This document shows positions 16,630-25,427 of a DNA stretch of 64,000 nt, one piece after another (within the stretch, counting starts at the first letter, position 1; each line of letters starts with the position of its first letter). A model generated the notes under the pieces. It was not told the DNA's origin, did no database searches, and was given only the letters and a program-made list of their open reading frames with translations. Position numbers and translations under genes: made by a program. This stretch comes from Rhizobium giardinii bv. giardinii H152 (GTDB lineage: Bacteria > Pseudomonadota > Alphaproteobacteria > Rhizobiales > Rhizobiaceae), in contig NZ_KB902602.1 of NCBI RefSeq assembly GCF_000379605.1, positions 124,001-188,000 of the forward strand, written 5' to 3'.

Positions 16630-18129
16630 ATGGTTGAGCGTTATGTCATGGCATTGGACGAGGGAACGTCCAGTGCAAGGGCCATCCTTTTCGATCGGGG
16701 AGGCAACATCGTCTCGCTCGCGCAGCGCGAGTTCCGGCAGATCTATCCGCGGCCCGGCTGGGTAGAGCATGATGCCAACGAGATCTGGGCGACCCAGCTT
16801 TCGGTCGCCCGCGAGGTGATGCAGAACGCCGGCATTTCCGCCGCCGAGGTGGCTGCAATCGGCATCACCAACCAGCGTGAGACATGCCTTGTCTGGGACC
16901 GCAAGACCGGCGTGCCGCTGCACAATGCTCTCGTCTGGCAGGACCGGCGCACCGCCGGCATCTGCGATCAGTTGAAGGCGAGGGGGCTCGAACCCTATGT
17001 GAAGGAGAACACGGGCCTCGTCATCGACGCCTATTTCTCTGGCACCAAGCTGGCCTGGCTGCTCGACAACACGCCCGGCGCCCGCCGCCGCGCCGAGCGT
17101 GGCGAACTTGCTGCCGGCACCATCGATACCTGGCTCATCTGGAACCTGACCGGCGGCCGCGCCCATGTGACGGATGCCTCCAACGCTTCGCGCACGCTGC
17201 TCTTCAACATACGCACCGGTGACTGGGACGACCGCCTGCTTGAAGAACTCAACGTGCCCCGCGCAATTCTACCCGAGGTGCGCGACTCCTCCGACGTCTA
17301 CGGTTTCACTGATCCGGACCTTTTCGGCGGAGAGGTTCCTGTTGCCTCATCGATCGGCGACCAACAGGGCGCGCTCTTCGGCCAGTCCTGCTTCGAGACG
17401 GGCATGGTCAAGGCCACCTACGGAACCGGCGGCACGCTGCTGATGAACACTGGAAACCAAATCCGCTCGTCCGACAACGGCCTGTTGACCACGGTCGCCT
17501 GGCGGCTCGGCGGTGAACTCGAATATGCCCTTGAAGGCACCCTGTTTTCCGTCGGTTCGGTGGTGCAGTGGCTGCGCGACGAATTGAAGATCATCCACAG
17601 CGCGTCGGAGACCGAAGCGGCGGCGATGGACGTGCCTGATACCAATGGCATCTACATCGTGCCGGCGTTCACCGGCCTCTCCGCGCCGTTCTGGGATCAA
17701 TATGCCCGCGGCACCATTGTTGGCATCACCCGCGGAGCGAACCGCAACCATCTCATCCGCGCCTCGCTGGAATCCATGGCTTACCAGATTCGCGACGTCA
17801 TCGACCGCATGGAGGCCGATTCCGGCATCGCGCTCGCGGAACTGAAGGTGGACGGCGGTGCAGCGATGAACAATTTCGTCCTGCAATTCCAGGCCGATCA
17901 ACTGGGTGTGCGCGTGTTGCGCCCGAAGGTTATCGACACCACCGCTCGGGGGGCTGCGTTCCTCGCAGGTCTTGCCGTCGGCTACTGGAAGGACAAGGCC
18001 GAACTTCACACCGCCTTCGCGCTGGACAGGGAGTTCACGCCATCAGTCGAACGGGCGATAGCGGACACACTTTACCGCGGCTGGTGCCGCTCGGTGGACC
18101 GGTCGCGGGACTGGGCCGAACACGACTAG
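16630..18129 (+). CDS. Glycerol-kinase-type FGGY kinase
   Basis: A 499-residue carbohydrate kinase of the FGGY family with strong GlpK character. The N-terminal phosphate loop is DEGTSSARA, glycerol-site residues lie in NQRET, and the catalytic Asp is in [11 protein letters not shown]. The FGGY signature 1 region is present, and the C-terminal ATP site has DGGAAMNNF. It would phosphorylate glycerol or a closely related polyol or ketose using ATP. Its place among sugar dehydrogenases, a cupin isomerase and a KDPG-type aldolase rather than with glpD suggests recruitment to another substrate. Length matches GlpK. Confidence 0.88.
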   Translation: MVERYVMALDEGTSSARAILFDRGGNIVSLAQREFRQIYPRPGWVEHDANEIWATQLSVAREVMQNAGISAAEVAAIGITNQRETCLVWDRKTGVPLHNALVWQDRRTAGICDQLKARGLEPYVKENTGLVIDAYFSGTKLAWLLDNTPGARRRAERGELAAGTIDTWLIWNLTGGRAHVTDASNASRTLLFNIRTGDWDDRLLEELNVPRAILPEVRDSSDVYGFTDPDLFGGEVPVASSIGDQQGALFGQSCFETGMVKATYGTGGTLLMNTGNQIRSSDNGLLTTVAWRLGGELEYALEGTLFSVGSVVQWLRDELKIIHSASETEAAAMDVPDTNGIYIVPAFTGLSAPFWDQYARGTIVGITRGANRNHLIRASLESMAYQIRDVIDRMEADSGIALAELKVDGGAAMNNFVLQFQADQLGVRVLRPKVIDTTARGAAFLAGLAVGYWKDKAELHTAFALDREFTPSVERAIADTLYRGWCRSVDRSRDWAEHD

Positions 18130-18141
18130 GGAACGCCTGTC

Positions 18142-19089
18142 ATGACTTACACACCAGCAAGCCGGCGCACGATGTATTTCATCGGCGTAACCACCGGCAA
18201 GTCTTCGATCATGAAGGTCTTTCCGGCTTGGTCAGCCCATCTCGGCCTGGATGCCGAGATGAAGGGCATCGACTTCGCGCCAAACTCGGATCCTGCCGCC
18301 TATCGGCGCGCCGTGGCGTTCATCAAGCGCGATCCCCTATCGCTCGGCGCGCTGGTGACGACCCACAAGGTGAACCTGCTGAAGGCGTCGCGCGACCTGT
18401 TCGACGACCTCGATCCCTATGCCGAAACCCTGCACGAGATCAGTTCGATCTCCAAGCGCGGTCATCGTCTGGCCGGCCACGCCAAGGACCCGATCACGGC
18501 CGGCGCGAGCTTCGAAGCGATTGCGCCGGAAGGGCACTGGGCCGCGACGGCGGCGACGCTCTGCATCCTCGGCGCCGGCGGCTCCTCGCTCGCGCTGTCG
18601 CTCTACCTGCACAACAAGAAACGTTCCGGTGGCGACACGCCGCAACGGATCGTCGTGACAGCGCGGCGGGAGGCCTCCCTTGCCGAGATGCGCCATGTGC
18701 ATGGCGAGATCGGGTTTTCCATTCCCATCGAATACCGTCTGGCACCAACACCGGCGGAGGCGGACGCAGTGGTCGCAGCCCTGCCGCCGGGCTCCATGGT
18801 GGTCAACGCCACCGGCCTCGGCAAGGACGGGCCGGGCTCGCCGCTCACGGACGCGGTGCAATTCCCGGAGGACGGCCTCGTCTGGGAATTCAACTATCGC
18901 GGTGACCTCATCTTCCTCGATCAGGCGCGCGCCGCGGCCAGGGATCGCAACCTCACAGTCCACGATGGATGGGTCTACTTCATCCACGGCTGGACCCGCG
19001 TGATCGCGGAAGTCTTCGACATCGACATCCCCATGTCCGGGCCGGCCTTCGACCAACTGAGCCGTATCGCCCGCGACGCCACAGCCTGA
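18142..19089 (+). CDS. AroE-like oxidoreductase, divergent
   Basis: A 315-residue protein with the shikimate-dehydrogenase architecture. The catalytic Lys is in LVTTHKVN near residue 76 and the Asp in GHAKDPITAG near residue 117. The cofactor loop is ILGAGGSSLA and VNATGLGKD matches the NAT-G segment of AroE. It is about 40 residues longer than AroE, with an unusual start (ITGV-like opening YFIGVTTGKSS) and an insert before the Rossmann domain. It sits 12 bases after the kinase gene. Probably a catabolic dehydrogenase for a cyclic or linear polyol; its housekeeping role is unlikely. Confidence 0.78.
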   Translation: MTYTPASRRTMYFIGVTTGKSSIMKVFPAWSAHLGLDAEMKGIDFAPNSDPAAYRRAVAFIKRDPLSLGALVTTHKVNLLKASRDLFDDLDPYAETLHEISSISKRGHRLAGHAKDPITAGASFEAIAPEGHWAATAATLCILGAGGSSLALSLYLHNKKRSGGDTPQRIVVTARREASLAEMRHVHGEIGFSIPIEYRLAPTPAEADAVVAALPPGSMVVNATGLGKDGPGSPLTDAVQFPEDGLVWEFNYRGDLIFLDQARAAARDRNLTVHDGWVYFIHGWTRVIAEVFDIDIPMSGPAFDQLSRIARDATA

Positions 19090-19101
19090 AAGGAACAGGA
19101 C

Positions 19102-19674
19102 ATGACCGTTTTGCCAAGCCTGCACGAATTCAACCTCAACAACGGCCTGAGCTCGACCCGCGAGCCGATCCGCCGCACGCTCTCCAAGATGAAGGGCATG
19201 TTCCACGACGAGGCGGCCTTCGACGCTGAACTCGCCAAGGGCGATAGCCTGCTCTACGAATTCTACGACATGGGCGTTCCCGACAGCGAGAAGGACGTCG
19301 CCTACGGCACATCGATCACCTATCCAGGCAAGGTGGGCGACGAGTATCACATGACCAAGGGCCATTTTCACACGGTCATCGACACCGCCGAGGTCTATTA
19401 CTGCCTGCGCGGCCACGGTTACATGATGATGGAAACGCCGGAAGGCGAGACCCAATGGCTCGAGTTCCTGCCGGGCAAGGCCGTCTACGTGCCCGGCCGC
19501 TGGGCGCACCGCTCTATCAACGTGCACCCGACCGAGCCGCTCGTCACCTTCTTCGCCTTTCCAGGCAACGCGGGCCACGACTACGGCACGATCGAGAGCA
19601 AGGGTTTCCGCAAGCTGATGGTCGAACGTGACGGCAAGCCGACCGTCATCGACAATCCTCGTTGGAACGGCTGA
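19102..19674 (+). CDS. Cupin-type glucose-6-phosphate isomerase
   Basis: A 190-residue metal-dependent phosphoglucose isomerase of the cupin superfamily, the type best known from archaea and some rhizobia. The metal ligands are seen as H88 and H90 in GHFH, E97 in AEVYY and H136 in WAHRS, the same set as in the archaeal enzyme. It interconverts aldose and ketose 6-phosphates. Here it lies between the AroE-like and hydroxyacid dehydrogenase genes with 12-13 base gaps, so it probably isomerises a pathway sugar phosphate rather than serving glycolysis. Confidence 0.9.
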   Translation: MTVLPSLHEFNLNNGLSSTREPIRRTLSKMKGMFHDEAAFDAELAKGDSLLYEFYDMGVPDSEKDVAYGTSITYPGKVGDEYHMTKGHFHTVIDTAEVYYCLRGHGYMMMETPEGETQWLEFLPGKAVYVPGRWAHRSINVHPTEPLVTFFAFPGNAGHDYGTIESKGFRKLMVERDGKPTVIDNPRWNG

Positions 19675-19687
19675 GCGGGCAAGCACG

Positions 19688-20611
19688 ATGACCGGTAAGA
19701 TTGCCGTCACACCACGCTCGCTGTCCGGCGCGGGCCACCCTGTCCTGTCGCGCCTGATGGAGCGGGGGTTCGAAATCGTCTATCCTGCGCCGGGCAAGAT
19801 GCCGTCGGAGGAAGACCTGCTTCGCAGCATTCCGGGTTGCGTCGGCTGGCTGGCCGGCGTCGAGCCGATCAGCGTGCGCGTGCTCGATGCGGCAAGGGGC
19901 CTCCGGGTCATCAGCCGCAATGGCACGGGCGTCGACAATATCGACATTCCGGAGGCGCAAGCCCGCGGGATAACGGTCGAGCGGGCGACAGGCGCCAATG
20001 CCCGCGGCGTAGCGGAGCTTGCCATCGGCCTTCTGCTTGCCGCCTCGCGCCATATTCCTTGGTCGCATCAGCACCTCAGCCAGGGAGAATGGCGCCGGCG
20101 CATCGGTTGCGAAGTAAAGGGCCGCGCGCTCGCGGTCGTCGGCTGCGGCGCAATCGGCCGAGAGGTGATCGACATGGCGCTCGGCCTCGGCATGGAGGTC
20201 GTGGGCTATGACCCGTACCCCGATGCCCGGTTCGTGCGCGCTGGCTTCCGCTATGCAGGTCTGGAGGAGGTGCTCCGCGATGCGGACGCCGTCAGCTTCC
20301 ATTGCCCGCCCGGCGAAAAGCCCATTCTCGACGAGGCGATGCTGGCGAAGATGCGCAAGGGCGTCATCGTGGTCAACACGGCGCGCGCCGAGCTCATCGA
20401 TGACGGTGCCATGCTGGCAGCACTCGAAAGCGGGCAGGTTTCCACGCTGGCGACCGATGTCTTCCACAACGAGCCGCCCGCAGCCTCGGCGCTGCTGAGC
20501 CACGAACGCGTCATCCTCACGCCCCATGCCGGCGGTTTTACCGAAGAGAGCGTCGACCGCGCGACCAGCGTCGCCGTCGACAATCTTCTGAAGAACCTGG
20601 TGTGCCCATGA
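19688..20611 (+). CDS. D-isomer-specific 2-hydroxyacid dehydrogenase (SerA-like)
   Basis: A 307-residue NAD-dependent dehydrogenase of the D-2-hydroxyacid family. The Rossmann motif is VVGCGAIGREV near residue 150, followed by YDPYP whose Asp favours NAD. The catalytic Arg is in NTARAELID, the Glu in FHNEPPAA and the His in TPHAGGFTEES. No C-terminal ACT domain is present, so it is not a regulated biosynthetic SerA. The ATG at 19688 is chosen. It overlaps the next gene by 4 bases. It could oxidise or reduce a phosphorylated hydroxy acid made by the lactonase encoded next. Confidence 0.88.
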   Translation: MTGKIAVTPRSLSGAGHPVLSRLMERGFEIVYPAPGKMPSEEDLLRSIPGCVGWLAGVEPISVRVLDAARGLRVISRNGTGVDNIDIPEAQARGITVERATGANARGVAELAIGLLLAASRHIPWSHQHLSQGEWRRRIGCEVKGRALAVVGCGAIGREVIDMALGLGMEVVGYDPYPDARFVRAGFRYAGLEEVLRDADAVSFHCPPGEKPILDEAMLAKMRKGVIVVNTARAELIDDGAMLAALESGQVSTLATDVFHNEPPAASALLSHERVILTPHAGGFTEESVDRATSVAVDNLLKNLVCP

Positions 20612-21930
20612 CGATCCTGGAGACCCGCCCGCTTGCCGATGTCGGCCGGCTAGAGAGAGGCGACGGCGCAACGCTTACCTGGCTCGGGCAGGCGGGTTTC
20701 CTGATTGCACAAGGCGGATTGCGTATCGTCATCGATGCCTATCTCTCCGATTTTCTTGCCGAGAAATACCGCGGCACGCGTTTTCCGCACACCCGCATGA
20801 TGCCGCCGGTAGTCGCGCCCGGCGACCTCACCGGCATCGACTGGCTGCTCTGCACCCACGGCCATACGGACCACATGGACCCCGGCACGATCCCGACCTT
20901 GCTTGCCGCTAATCCCGGTGCGCGCGTGCTGGCGCCCCGGACAGAGCGGGCGCGCGCTATCGAACGCGGCGTAGCCGAGGACCGGCTCGTGCTGATCGAT
21001 GCGGGCGAAACCGTCGATCTCGGCGGCGTGCTGGCGACCGCCACCCCTGCGGCCCACGAAGACCTGCGCAGGACCGAAGACGGCTACCTGTTTCTCGGCT
21101 ACGTGCTCACCGGCGGCGGCGTCGCGCTCTGGCATTCCGGCGATACGATCCCGTTTCCCGGCCTTGCGGAATGGCTGATGCCGTTTCGCGTCGATCTTGC
21201 CCTGCTGCCGGTCAACGGCCGCGACGCGGAGCGCGCGGCAAACGGCGTGCCCGGCAACCTGACGCTCGAGGAGGCGGTGGAGCTTGCCGACGCGATCGGT
21301 GCTCGCGCCATGCTCGGTCACCATTTCGGGCTTTTCGATTTCAACACGCTCGATCCCTTCGACGGCGCGCGGCGCCTCGCCGGCCTTTCTCCGCGCGCGG
21401 ACGTGCGTCTTGTTGAGATCCATACCGCGTATCGCATTCCCCCTGTCGTCCGTCCGCCGCTGTCGGTGCTGATCGTCTGTCGGGGCAACATCTGCCGATC
21501 GCCGACGGCCGACGGCATCTTGCGCGCCGCCTTGCCGGATCACCGGATCGACAGTGCAGCCATCATGGACTGGAACGTCGGCAAGCCGCCGCACGGCGAA
21601 ACCATGGCGGTTGCGGCTGGCAGGGGTATCCGTCTCGACACGCTGGTTGCGCGCCAAATCCAAGAGACAGACTTCGAGGAATTCGACTTGCTCCTCGGTA
21701 TGGACGACCACAACATGGCGGCGATCCGCGCGTTGCAACCCGCAACGGGCAGGGCGCGGATCGGACGGCTCGGCGCCTTTGCGGCGCCTGGCGAGGAAAC
21801 CAGCATCATCGACCCGTGGGGCGAACCCCGCGCGACCTTCGAGGCCGTCTTCGATCAGATAAAGACAGCCTGCGACCGGCTTGCGCAGTTCGCCCGCACG
21901 GGCATCACGATCAACAGGGAGAGGGAATAG
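20608..21930 (+). CDS. Fusion of UlaG-like metallo-beta-lactamase lactonase and low-molecular-weight phosphatase
   Basis: A 440-residue two-domain protein. Residues 1-280 form a metallo-beta-lactamase fold with the metal motif H84-x-H86-x-D88-H89 and later GHH, closest in style to UlaG, the ascorbate-6-phosphate lactonase. Residues 285-440 form a complete low-molecular-weight protein tyrosine phosphatase domain: the P-loop CRGNICRSP with nucleophile C291 and R297, and the general-acid Asp in IDPWG at D402. The reading frame is continuous with no stop between domains. Its start overlaps the stop of the hydroxyacid dehydrogenase (ATGA). It may open a phosphorylated lactone and then remove the phosphate. 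I know no standard gene with this pairing. Confidence 0.85.
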   Translation: MTILETRPLADVGRLERGDGATLTWLGQAGFLIAQGGLRIVIDAYLSDFLAEKYRGTRFPHTRMMPPVVAPGDLTGIDWLLCTHGHTDHMDPGTIPTLLAANPGARVLAPRTERARAIERGVAEDRLVLIDAGETVDLGGVLATATPAAHEDLRRTEDGYLFLGYVLTGGGVALWHSGDTIPFPGLAEWLMPFRVDLALLPVNGRDAERAANGVPGNLTLEEAVELADAIGARAMLGHHFGLFDFNTLDPFDGARRLAGLSPRADVRLVEIHTAYRIPPVVRPPLSVLIVCRGNICRSPTADGILRAALPDHRIDSAAIMDWNVGKPPHGETMAVAAGRGIRLDTLVARQIQETDFEEFDLLLGMDDHNMAAIRALQPATGRARIGRLGAFAAPGEETSIIDPWGEPRATFEAVFDQIKTACDRLAQFARTGITINRERE

Positions 21931-21934
21931 GACC

Positions 21935-22720
21935 ATGGATTTCGGGATAAACGGCAAGATTGCCATCGTGACAGGCGGCGCAACCGGCATTGGTTATGCC
22001 ATCGCCAAGACTTTTCATGACGAAGGTGCGGTTGTCGTCATCAACGGTCGCGATCAGGCCAAACTGGACAAGGCCTGTGCCTCCATCGGTCCGCGTGCCC
22101 ATGGCGTCGTTGCCGACCTGATGACGGCGGAGGGCGCGACACGGCTTTCGGACTTCGCCGGGGGGCTCGGCCCGGTCTCCTTCCTTGTCAACAATATCGG
22201 CGTTTTCGACGTCAACGACTTTTTCGAGGTCAGCGACGAGCGCTGGATGGAGTATTTCCAGCACAACCTGATGACGGCGATCCGCATCTCCCGCATCGTC
22301 ATGAAGGACATGCTGACGCGCAACGATGGCAGCATCGTCTTCATCTCTTCTGAAGCGGCGATCCGTTCGATCGGCAACATGGTGCCCTATTCAACGACGA
22401 AGACGGCCATGCTCGGCCTCAGCCGTTCGCTCGCCGAATTGACGCGCGGCACGAATGTCCGGGTGAACAGCTACATGCCCGGCAGCACGGCGACGGAATC
22501 GGTCGAGACCTATTTCGCCGACCTCGCGGCCCAGCAGGGCAAGACGGTGGAGCAGGCGCTTGCCGATTTCTACCGTGACGTCCAGCCGTCAAACCTCACG
22601 CAGAAGCTGATCGATCCGGCAATGCACGGACGCGGCGTCGTGCAGTTGATGACGAACCAGGCGATGAACGGTCTCTGCCACCGCGCTGACGGCGGCACTA
22701 TCCGCTCGATTTTTGGCTGA
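21935..22720 (+). CDS. SDR oxidoreductase, paralogue A
   Basis: A 261-residue short-chain dehydrogenase. Motifs are TGGATGIG (residues 13-20), NNIG on strand 4 and the active site SSEAAIRS followed by YSTTK. The opening MDFGINGK and the ending GGTIRSIFG recur in the SDR genes at 30275 and 38057, so the three are paralogues. The ATG at 21935 is 4 bases after the fusion gene stop. Arg after strand 2 (NGRD) suggests NADP. It is the tenth gene in the operon; substrate unknown. Confidence 0.9.
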   Translation: MDFGINGKIAIVTGGATGIGYAIAKTFHDEGAVVVINGRDQAKLDKACASIGPRAHGVVADLMTAEGATRLSDFAGGLGPVSFLVNNIGVFDVNDFFEVSDERWMEYFQHNLMTAIRISRIVMKDMLTRNDGSIVFISSEAAIRSIGNMVPYSTTKTAMLGLSRSLAELTRGTNVRVNSYMPGSTATESVETYFADLAAQQGKTVEQALADFYRDVQPSNLTQKLIDPAMHGRGVVQLMTNQAMNGLCHRADGGTIRSIFG

Positions 22721-22739
22721 TCGTCTGAGGGGGGAATAC

Positions 22740-23618
22740 ATGAGCGGTAAACTCGGCATCCACAGTCTTGTCTTCACCGATGACTGGTCGCCCGCGGCAG
22801 CGGAGGCGAGCTGCCGCGCGGCGGCCGAGATCGGCTTCGAACTGATCGAGGTGCTGCTGTTCGACCCGGCCGCCCTCGACATTCCGCTAACCAAGCGGGT
22901 GGCGCGGGAGGCGGGGCTGGAGCTTCGCCTCGGCATGGCGCTCGGCCTCGATACGGATATCGCCTCAAGCGATCCGGATATCGCCGGGCGGGGCGAGGCC
23001 AGCGTCGCGCGCTGCCTGGAGATCGCCGCGGAACTGGAGGCGCCCGCCGTCTCCGGCATCACCTATGCGGCCTTCGCCAACTATTCGGCGCCGGCCACGA
23101 AAGAGCAGCGCACCCAGGTCGCCGCAAGCCTTGCCCGTCTCGACCGGCGCGCCGGCGAACTTGGCGTGCGCCTCGGTCTCGAGCCGGTCAATCGCTATGA
23201 GAGCTATCTCGTCAACACGCTGGACGAGGCGGCGGACCTGATCCGCGCGTCCGGCGGTTCCAATCTCTTCATCCACATGGATACCTTCCACATGAATATC
23301 GAGGAGGGGGATATCGCGGCGGCGATCCACCGCAACGCCTCCCTGCTCGGCTATGCCCATGTCGCCGACAGCAACCGTGGCCTGCTCGGCGGCGGGCATT
23401 TCGACGTGCTCGGCTATTGCCGTGCACTGGTATCGGCCGGCTATCGCGGCGACCTGACGGTCGAGGCGTTTTCTTCCAAAATGCTCAGGGAAGGGCTCGT
23501 CGGCGGTGTGCGGTTGTGGCGGGAGGCGTGGCGGGATTCGCTGGTGGCGGCAAAGGCGGCCTATGACGTCCTGCGCGTGGCGCGGGCAAGCGCACGGGCC
23601 GGATGCACTGTCTGGTAA
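22740..23618 (+). CDS. TIM-barrel sugar isomerase/epimerase
   Basis: A 292-residue protein of the xylose-isomerase-like TIM-barrel family, close to D-tagatose/D-psicose 3-epimerases. The metal-binding acids and His are visible in order: Glu in GLEPVNRYES, Asp in IHMDTFHMN, His in YAHVADSNRG and Glu in TVEAFSS. These enzymes epimerise ketoses at C3 or isomerise related sugars with Mn. The ATG at 22740 is preceded by GAGGGGGG. It is the last gene before a 71-base spacer and the rpiR-like regulator, and completes the catabolic set. Confidence 0.88.
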   Translation: MSGKLGIHSLVFTDDWSPAAAEASCRAAAEIGFELIEVLLFDPAALDIPLTKRVAREAGLELRLGMALGLDTDIASSDPDIAGRGEASVARCLEIAAELEAPAVSGITYAAFANYSAPATKEQRTQVAASLARLDRRAGELGVRLGLEPVNRYESYLVNTLDEAADLIRASGGSNLFIHMDTFHMNIEEGDIAAAIHRNASLLGYAHVADSNRGLLGGGHFDVLGYCRALVSAGYRGDLTVEAFSSKMLREGLVGGVRLWREAWRDSLVAAKAAYDVLRVARASARAGCTVW

Positions 23619-23625
23619 CAAAAAA

Positions 23626-23637
23626 GAATTTCATTTT
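23626..23637. promoter_or_regulatory. Candidate RpiR site (GAATTTCATTTT)
   Basis: It lies in the 71-base AT-rich spacer before the rpiR-like gene and matches 11 of 12 bases of the element at 12914-12925 upstream of the operon. This suggests autoregulation by the RpiR protein. No second arm as clear as the upstream GAAATTC is seen here. Confidence 0.35.
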
Positions 23638-23689
23638 CCTTCCGTTGCCGGTTATAGAATTGCGACGACGCAACCGGAGTGATGAGCCG

Positions 23690-24589
23690 ATGGACAGTTC
23701 AACGGACAACAGGCAATCCATCCTCATGCGGATTCGCTGGAAGGCGGGCTACATGAACCCCGCGCTGCGCCGCATCGCTGACAGGGTGCTAAAGGCGCCC
23801 GAGGAGATAAAGTCGATCTCCATCAAGGATCTGGCGCTGCAATGCGACGTGTCGGAATCGACTGTGACCCGCTTCGTGCGCGAAATCGAGGTTCCGAGCT
23901 TCCAGCAGTTCAAGATCCTCATCGCCGAGGAACTGTCGCAGGGCGCGGCGGTGGTCCAGCGGCCCTCCGAACGCCACGTCTATGAAGACATCACTGCCGA
24001 GGATGATGTTGCTTCGGTGCTCTCCAAGGTGGCTGCCCGCTATGCAATGACTGTCTCCGACACGCGGGCTGGGCTCGCCGAAGGGCAGTTGGAGCGTGCG
24101 GTGACGGCCATAGAGGAGGCGGACGTGCTCGGCTTCTTCGCTATGGGTGCATCTCTGATCTGCGTGGAAAATGCGCTGCTGCGGTTCATGCGGGTGGGCA
24201 AGCGCTGCCTGTTCTTCCGCGATCTCGGTATCCGGCAGATCTCCACCTCGACTCTTGGGCCAAAATCGCTCGCCATAGGCGTCTCCAATTCCGGGCGGAC
24301 GATCTCGACGGTTGACAGCCTCCAGCAGGCGAAGCTGCGGGGCGCGACGACGCTCGCGATCACGTCCTTCCCCGATTCGCCGATCGTCCGGCACGCGGAT
24401 ATCTGCCTCTTCACGCCCACGATCACGGGCGTCGTCGGGCCGGGCGAATACCACGAATCGATGGTGTCGAAGATTGCGCAGCTTCAGGTTGTCGATGTGC
24501 TCTACTCGCTTTATGCCGTACGCAACTTCGGCAGCGCCATCGAGGGTCTGGAACGGACCTCCGACGTGACCGCCCTGACCCGCTACTGA
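23690..24589 (+). CDS. RpiR-family transcriptional regulator
   Basis: A 299-residue regulator. The N-terminal HTH domain (residues 15-90) includes SIKDLALQCDVSESTVTRFVRE, and the C-terminal SIS sugar-phosphate-binding domain has VLGFFAMGAS and the phosphate-contact segment IGVSNSGRT. Such proteins sense phosphosugars and control the matching catabolic operon. Its position right after the eleven-gene run points to that operon as target, with candidate sites at 12914 and 23626. The ATG at 23690 is chosen because the longer reading begins inside the preceding gene. Confidence 0.93.
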   Translation: MDSSTDNRQSILMRIRWKAGYMNPALRRIADRVLKAPEEIKSISIKDLALQCDVSESTVTRFVREIEVPSFQQFKILIAEELSQGAAVVQRPSERHVYEDITAEDDVASVLSKVAARYAMTVSDTRAGLAEGQLERAVTAIEEADVLGFFAMGASLICVENALLRFMRVGKRCLFFRDLGIRQISTSTLGPKSLAIGVSNSGRTISTVDSLQQAKLRGATTLAITSFPDSPIVRHADICLFTPTITGVVGPGEYHESMVSKIAQLQVVDVLYSLYAVRNFGSAIEGLERTSDVTALTRY

Positions 24590-24600
24590 AGGGAAACCTG

Positions 24601-25407
24601 ATGTCCGACGCCTTGTCCGCCGACCAGCTAAAGCTGCGCCTGGCCATGGCCGAACGCGCCGCGCGCGAGGCAGGCCGCCTGCTGCTCGCCCACTATGGCC
24701 GTCGCGATCGGCTTGCCATCGAGCAGAAGGGGTTGAACGACTTCGTCTCCAACGCCGACCGCGAGGCGGAAGAGGCGATCGCCGCTATTCTCACGCCAGC
24801 CTTCCTGAAGGACGGATTTCTCGGCGAGGAGACGGGGGCGTCCGCGGTCGAAGGCGCCGAATTCGTCTGGTGCGTCGATCCGCTCGACGGTACCACCAAT
24901 TTCCTGAAGGGTGCCCATAATTGGTGCGTGTCCATTGGTCTCTGGTCGAAGGGCGAGCCCGTTCTGGGGGTGATCTACGATCCCCTGCGCGATGAACTCT
25001 TTACCGGTGCGCAAGGGGTTTCGACCACCGTCAACGGTGTGCCGGTTGCGCTCAGCGCTATCGACAGACTCGACCGGACAAGACTTGGTATGGGCCATAA
25101 CCACCGCGTGCCGCCGGCGGATTTTGCTGCCGATGCTGAGCGTCTCTTCACGGCTGGCGGCAGCTTCTCCCAGGTCGGCGCGGGCGCCCTCATGCTGGCC
25201 TATGTGTCGGCGGGACGCGTGGACGGGTATTTCGAGCGCCACATGTGGCCCTGGGACGCGGTTGCGGGTCTCGCGCTCATCAAGGCGGCGGGCGGGCGTT
25301 TCACGGCCTATCCGGCTGGCCGTGCGTCGCTTGCCGCGGGCGGCCTTGTGCTGGCGAGTGGGGCAGGCCTGTTCGACCCGCTGTCCGCCCTGTTCGGGAT
25401 GGCCTGA
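24601..25407 (+). CDS. Inositol-monophosphatase-family sugar phosphatase
   Basis: A 268-residue Mg-dependent phosphatase of the IMPase/FBPase superfamily. The metal ligands are in GEETG, the signature DPLDGTTNF, and the second-site Asp in WPWDAVAGLALI. It removes phosphate from inositol phosphate, histidinol phosphate or other sugar phosphates. It follows the rpiR-like gene by 11 bases and is probably cotranscribed with it. It could relieve accumulation of a toxic phosphosugar or form part of the route. Specificity is not visible. Confidence 0.9.
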   Translation: MSDALSADQLKLRLAMAERAAREAGRLLLAHYGRRDRLAIEQKGLNDFVSNADREAEEAIAAILTPAFLKDGFLGEETGASAVEGAEFVWCVDPLDGTTNFLKGAHNWCVSIGLWSKGEPVLGVIYDPLRDELFTGAQGVSTTVNGVPVALSAIDRLDRTRLGMGHNHRVPPADFAADAERLFTAGGSFSQVGAGALMLAYVSAGRVDGYFERHMWPWDAVAGLALIKAAGGRFTAYPAGRASLAAGGLVLASGAGLFDPLSALFGMA

Positions 25408-25427
25408 ACGCGCGCTCCCTCTGAAGG

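Noticed and set aside
16630-18129. Housekeeping glycerol kinase with glpD/glpF partners
   Set aside because: No glpD, glpF or glpR is nearby; the surrounding operon points to a different substrate, so the symbol glpK was not assigned.
20650-21990. 446-codon minus-strand open frame
   Set aside because: Antisense to the lactonase-phosphatase fusion, which has full catalytic motifs in the plus strand.
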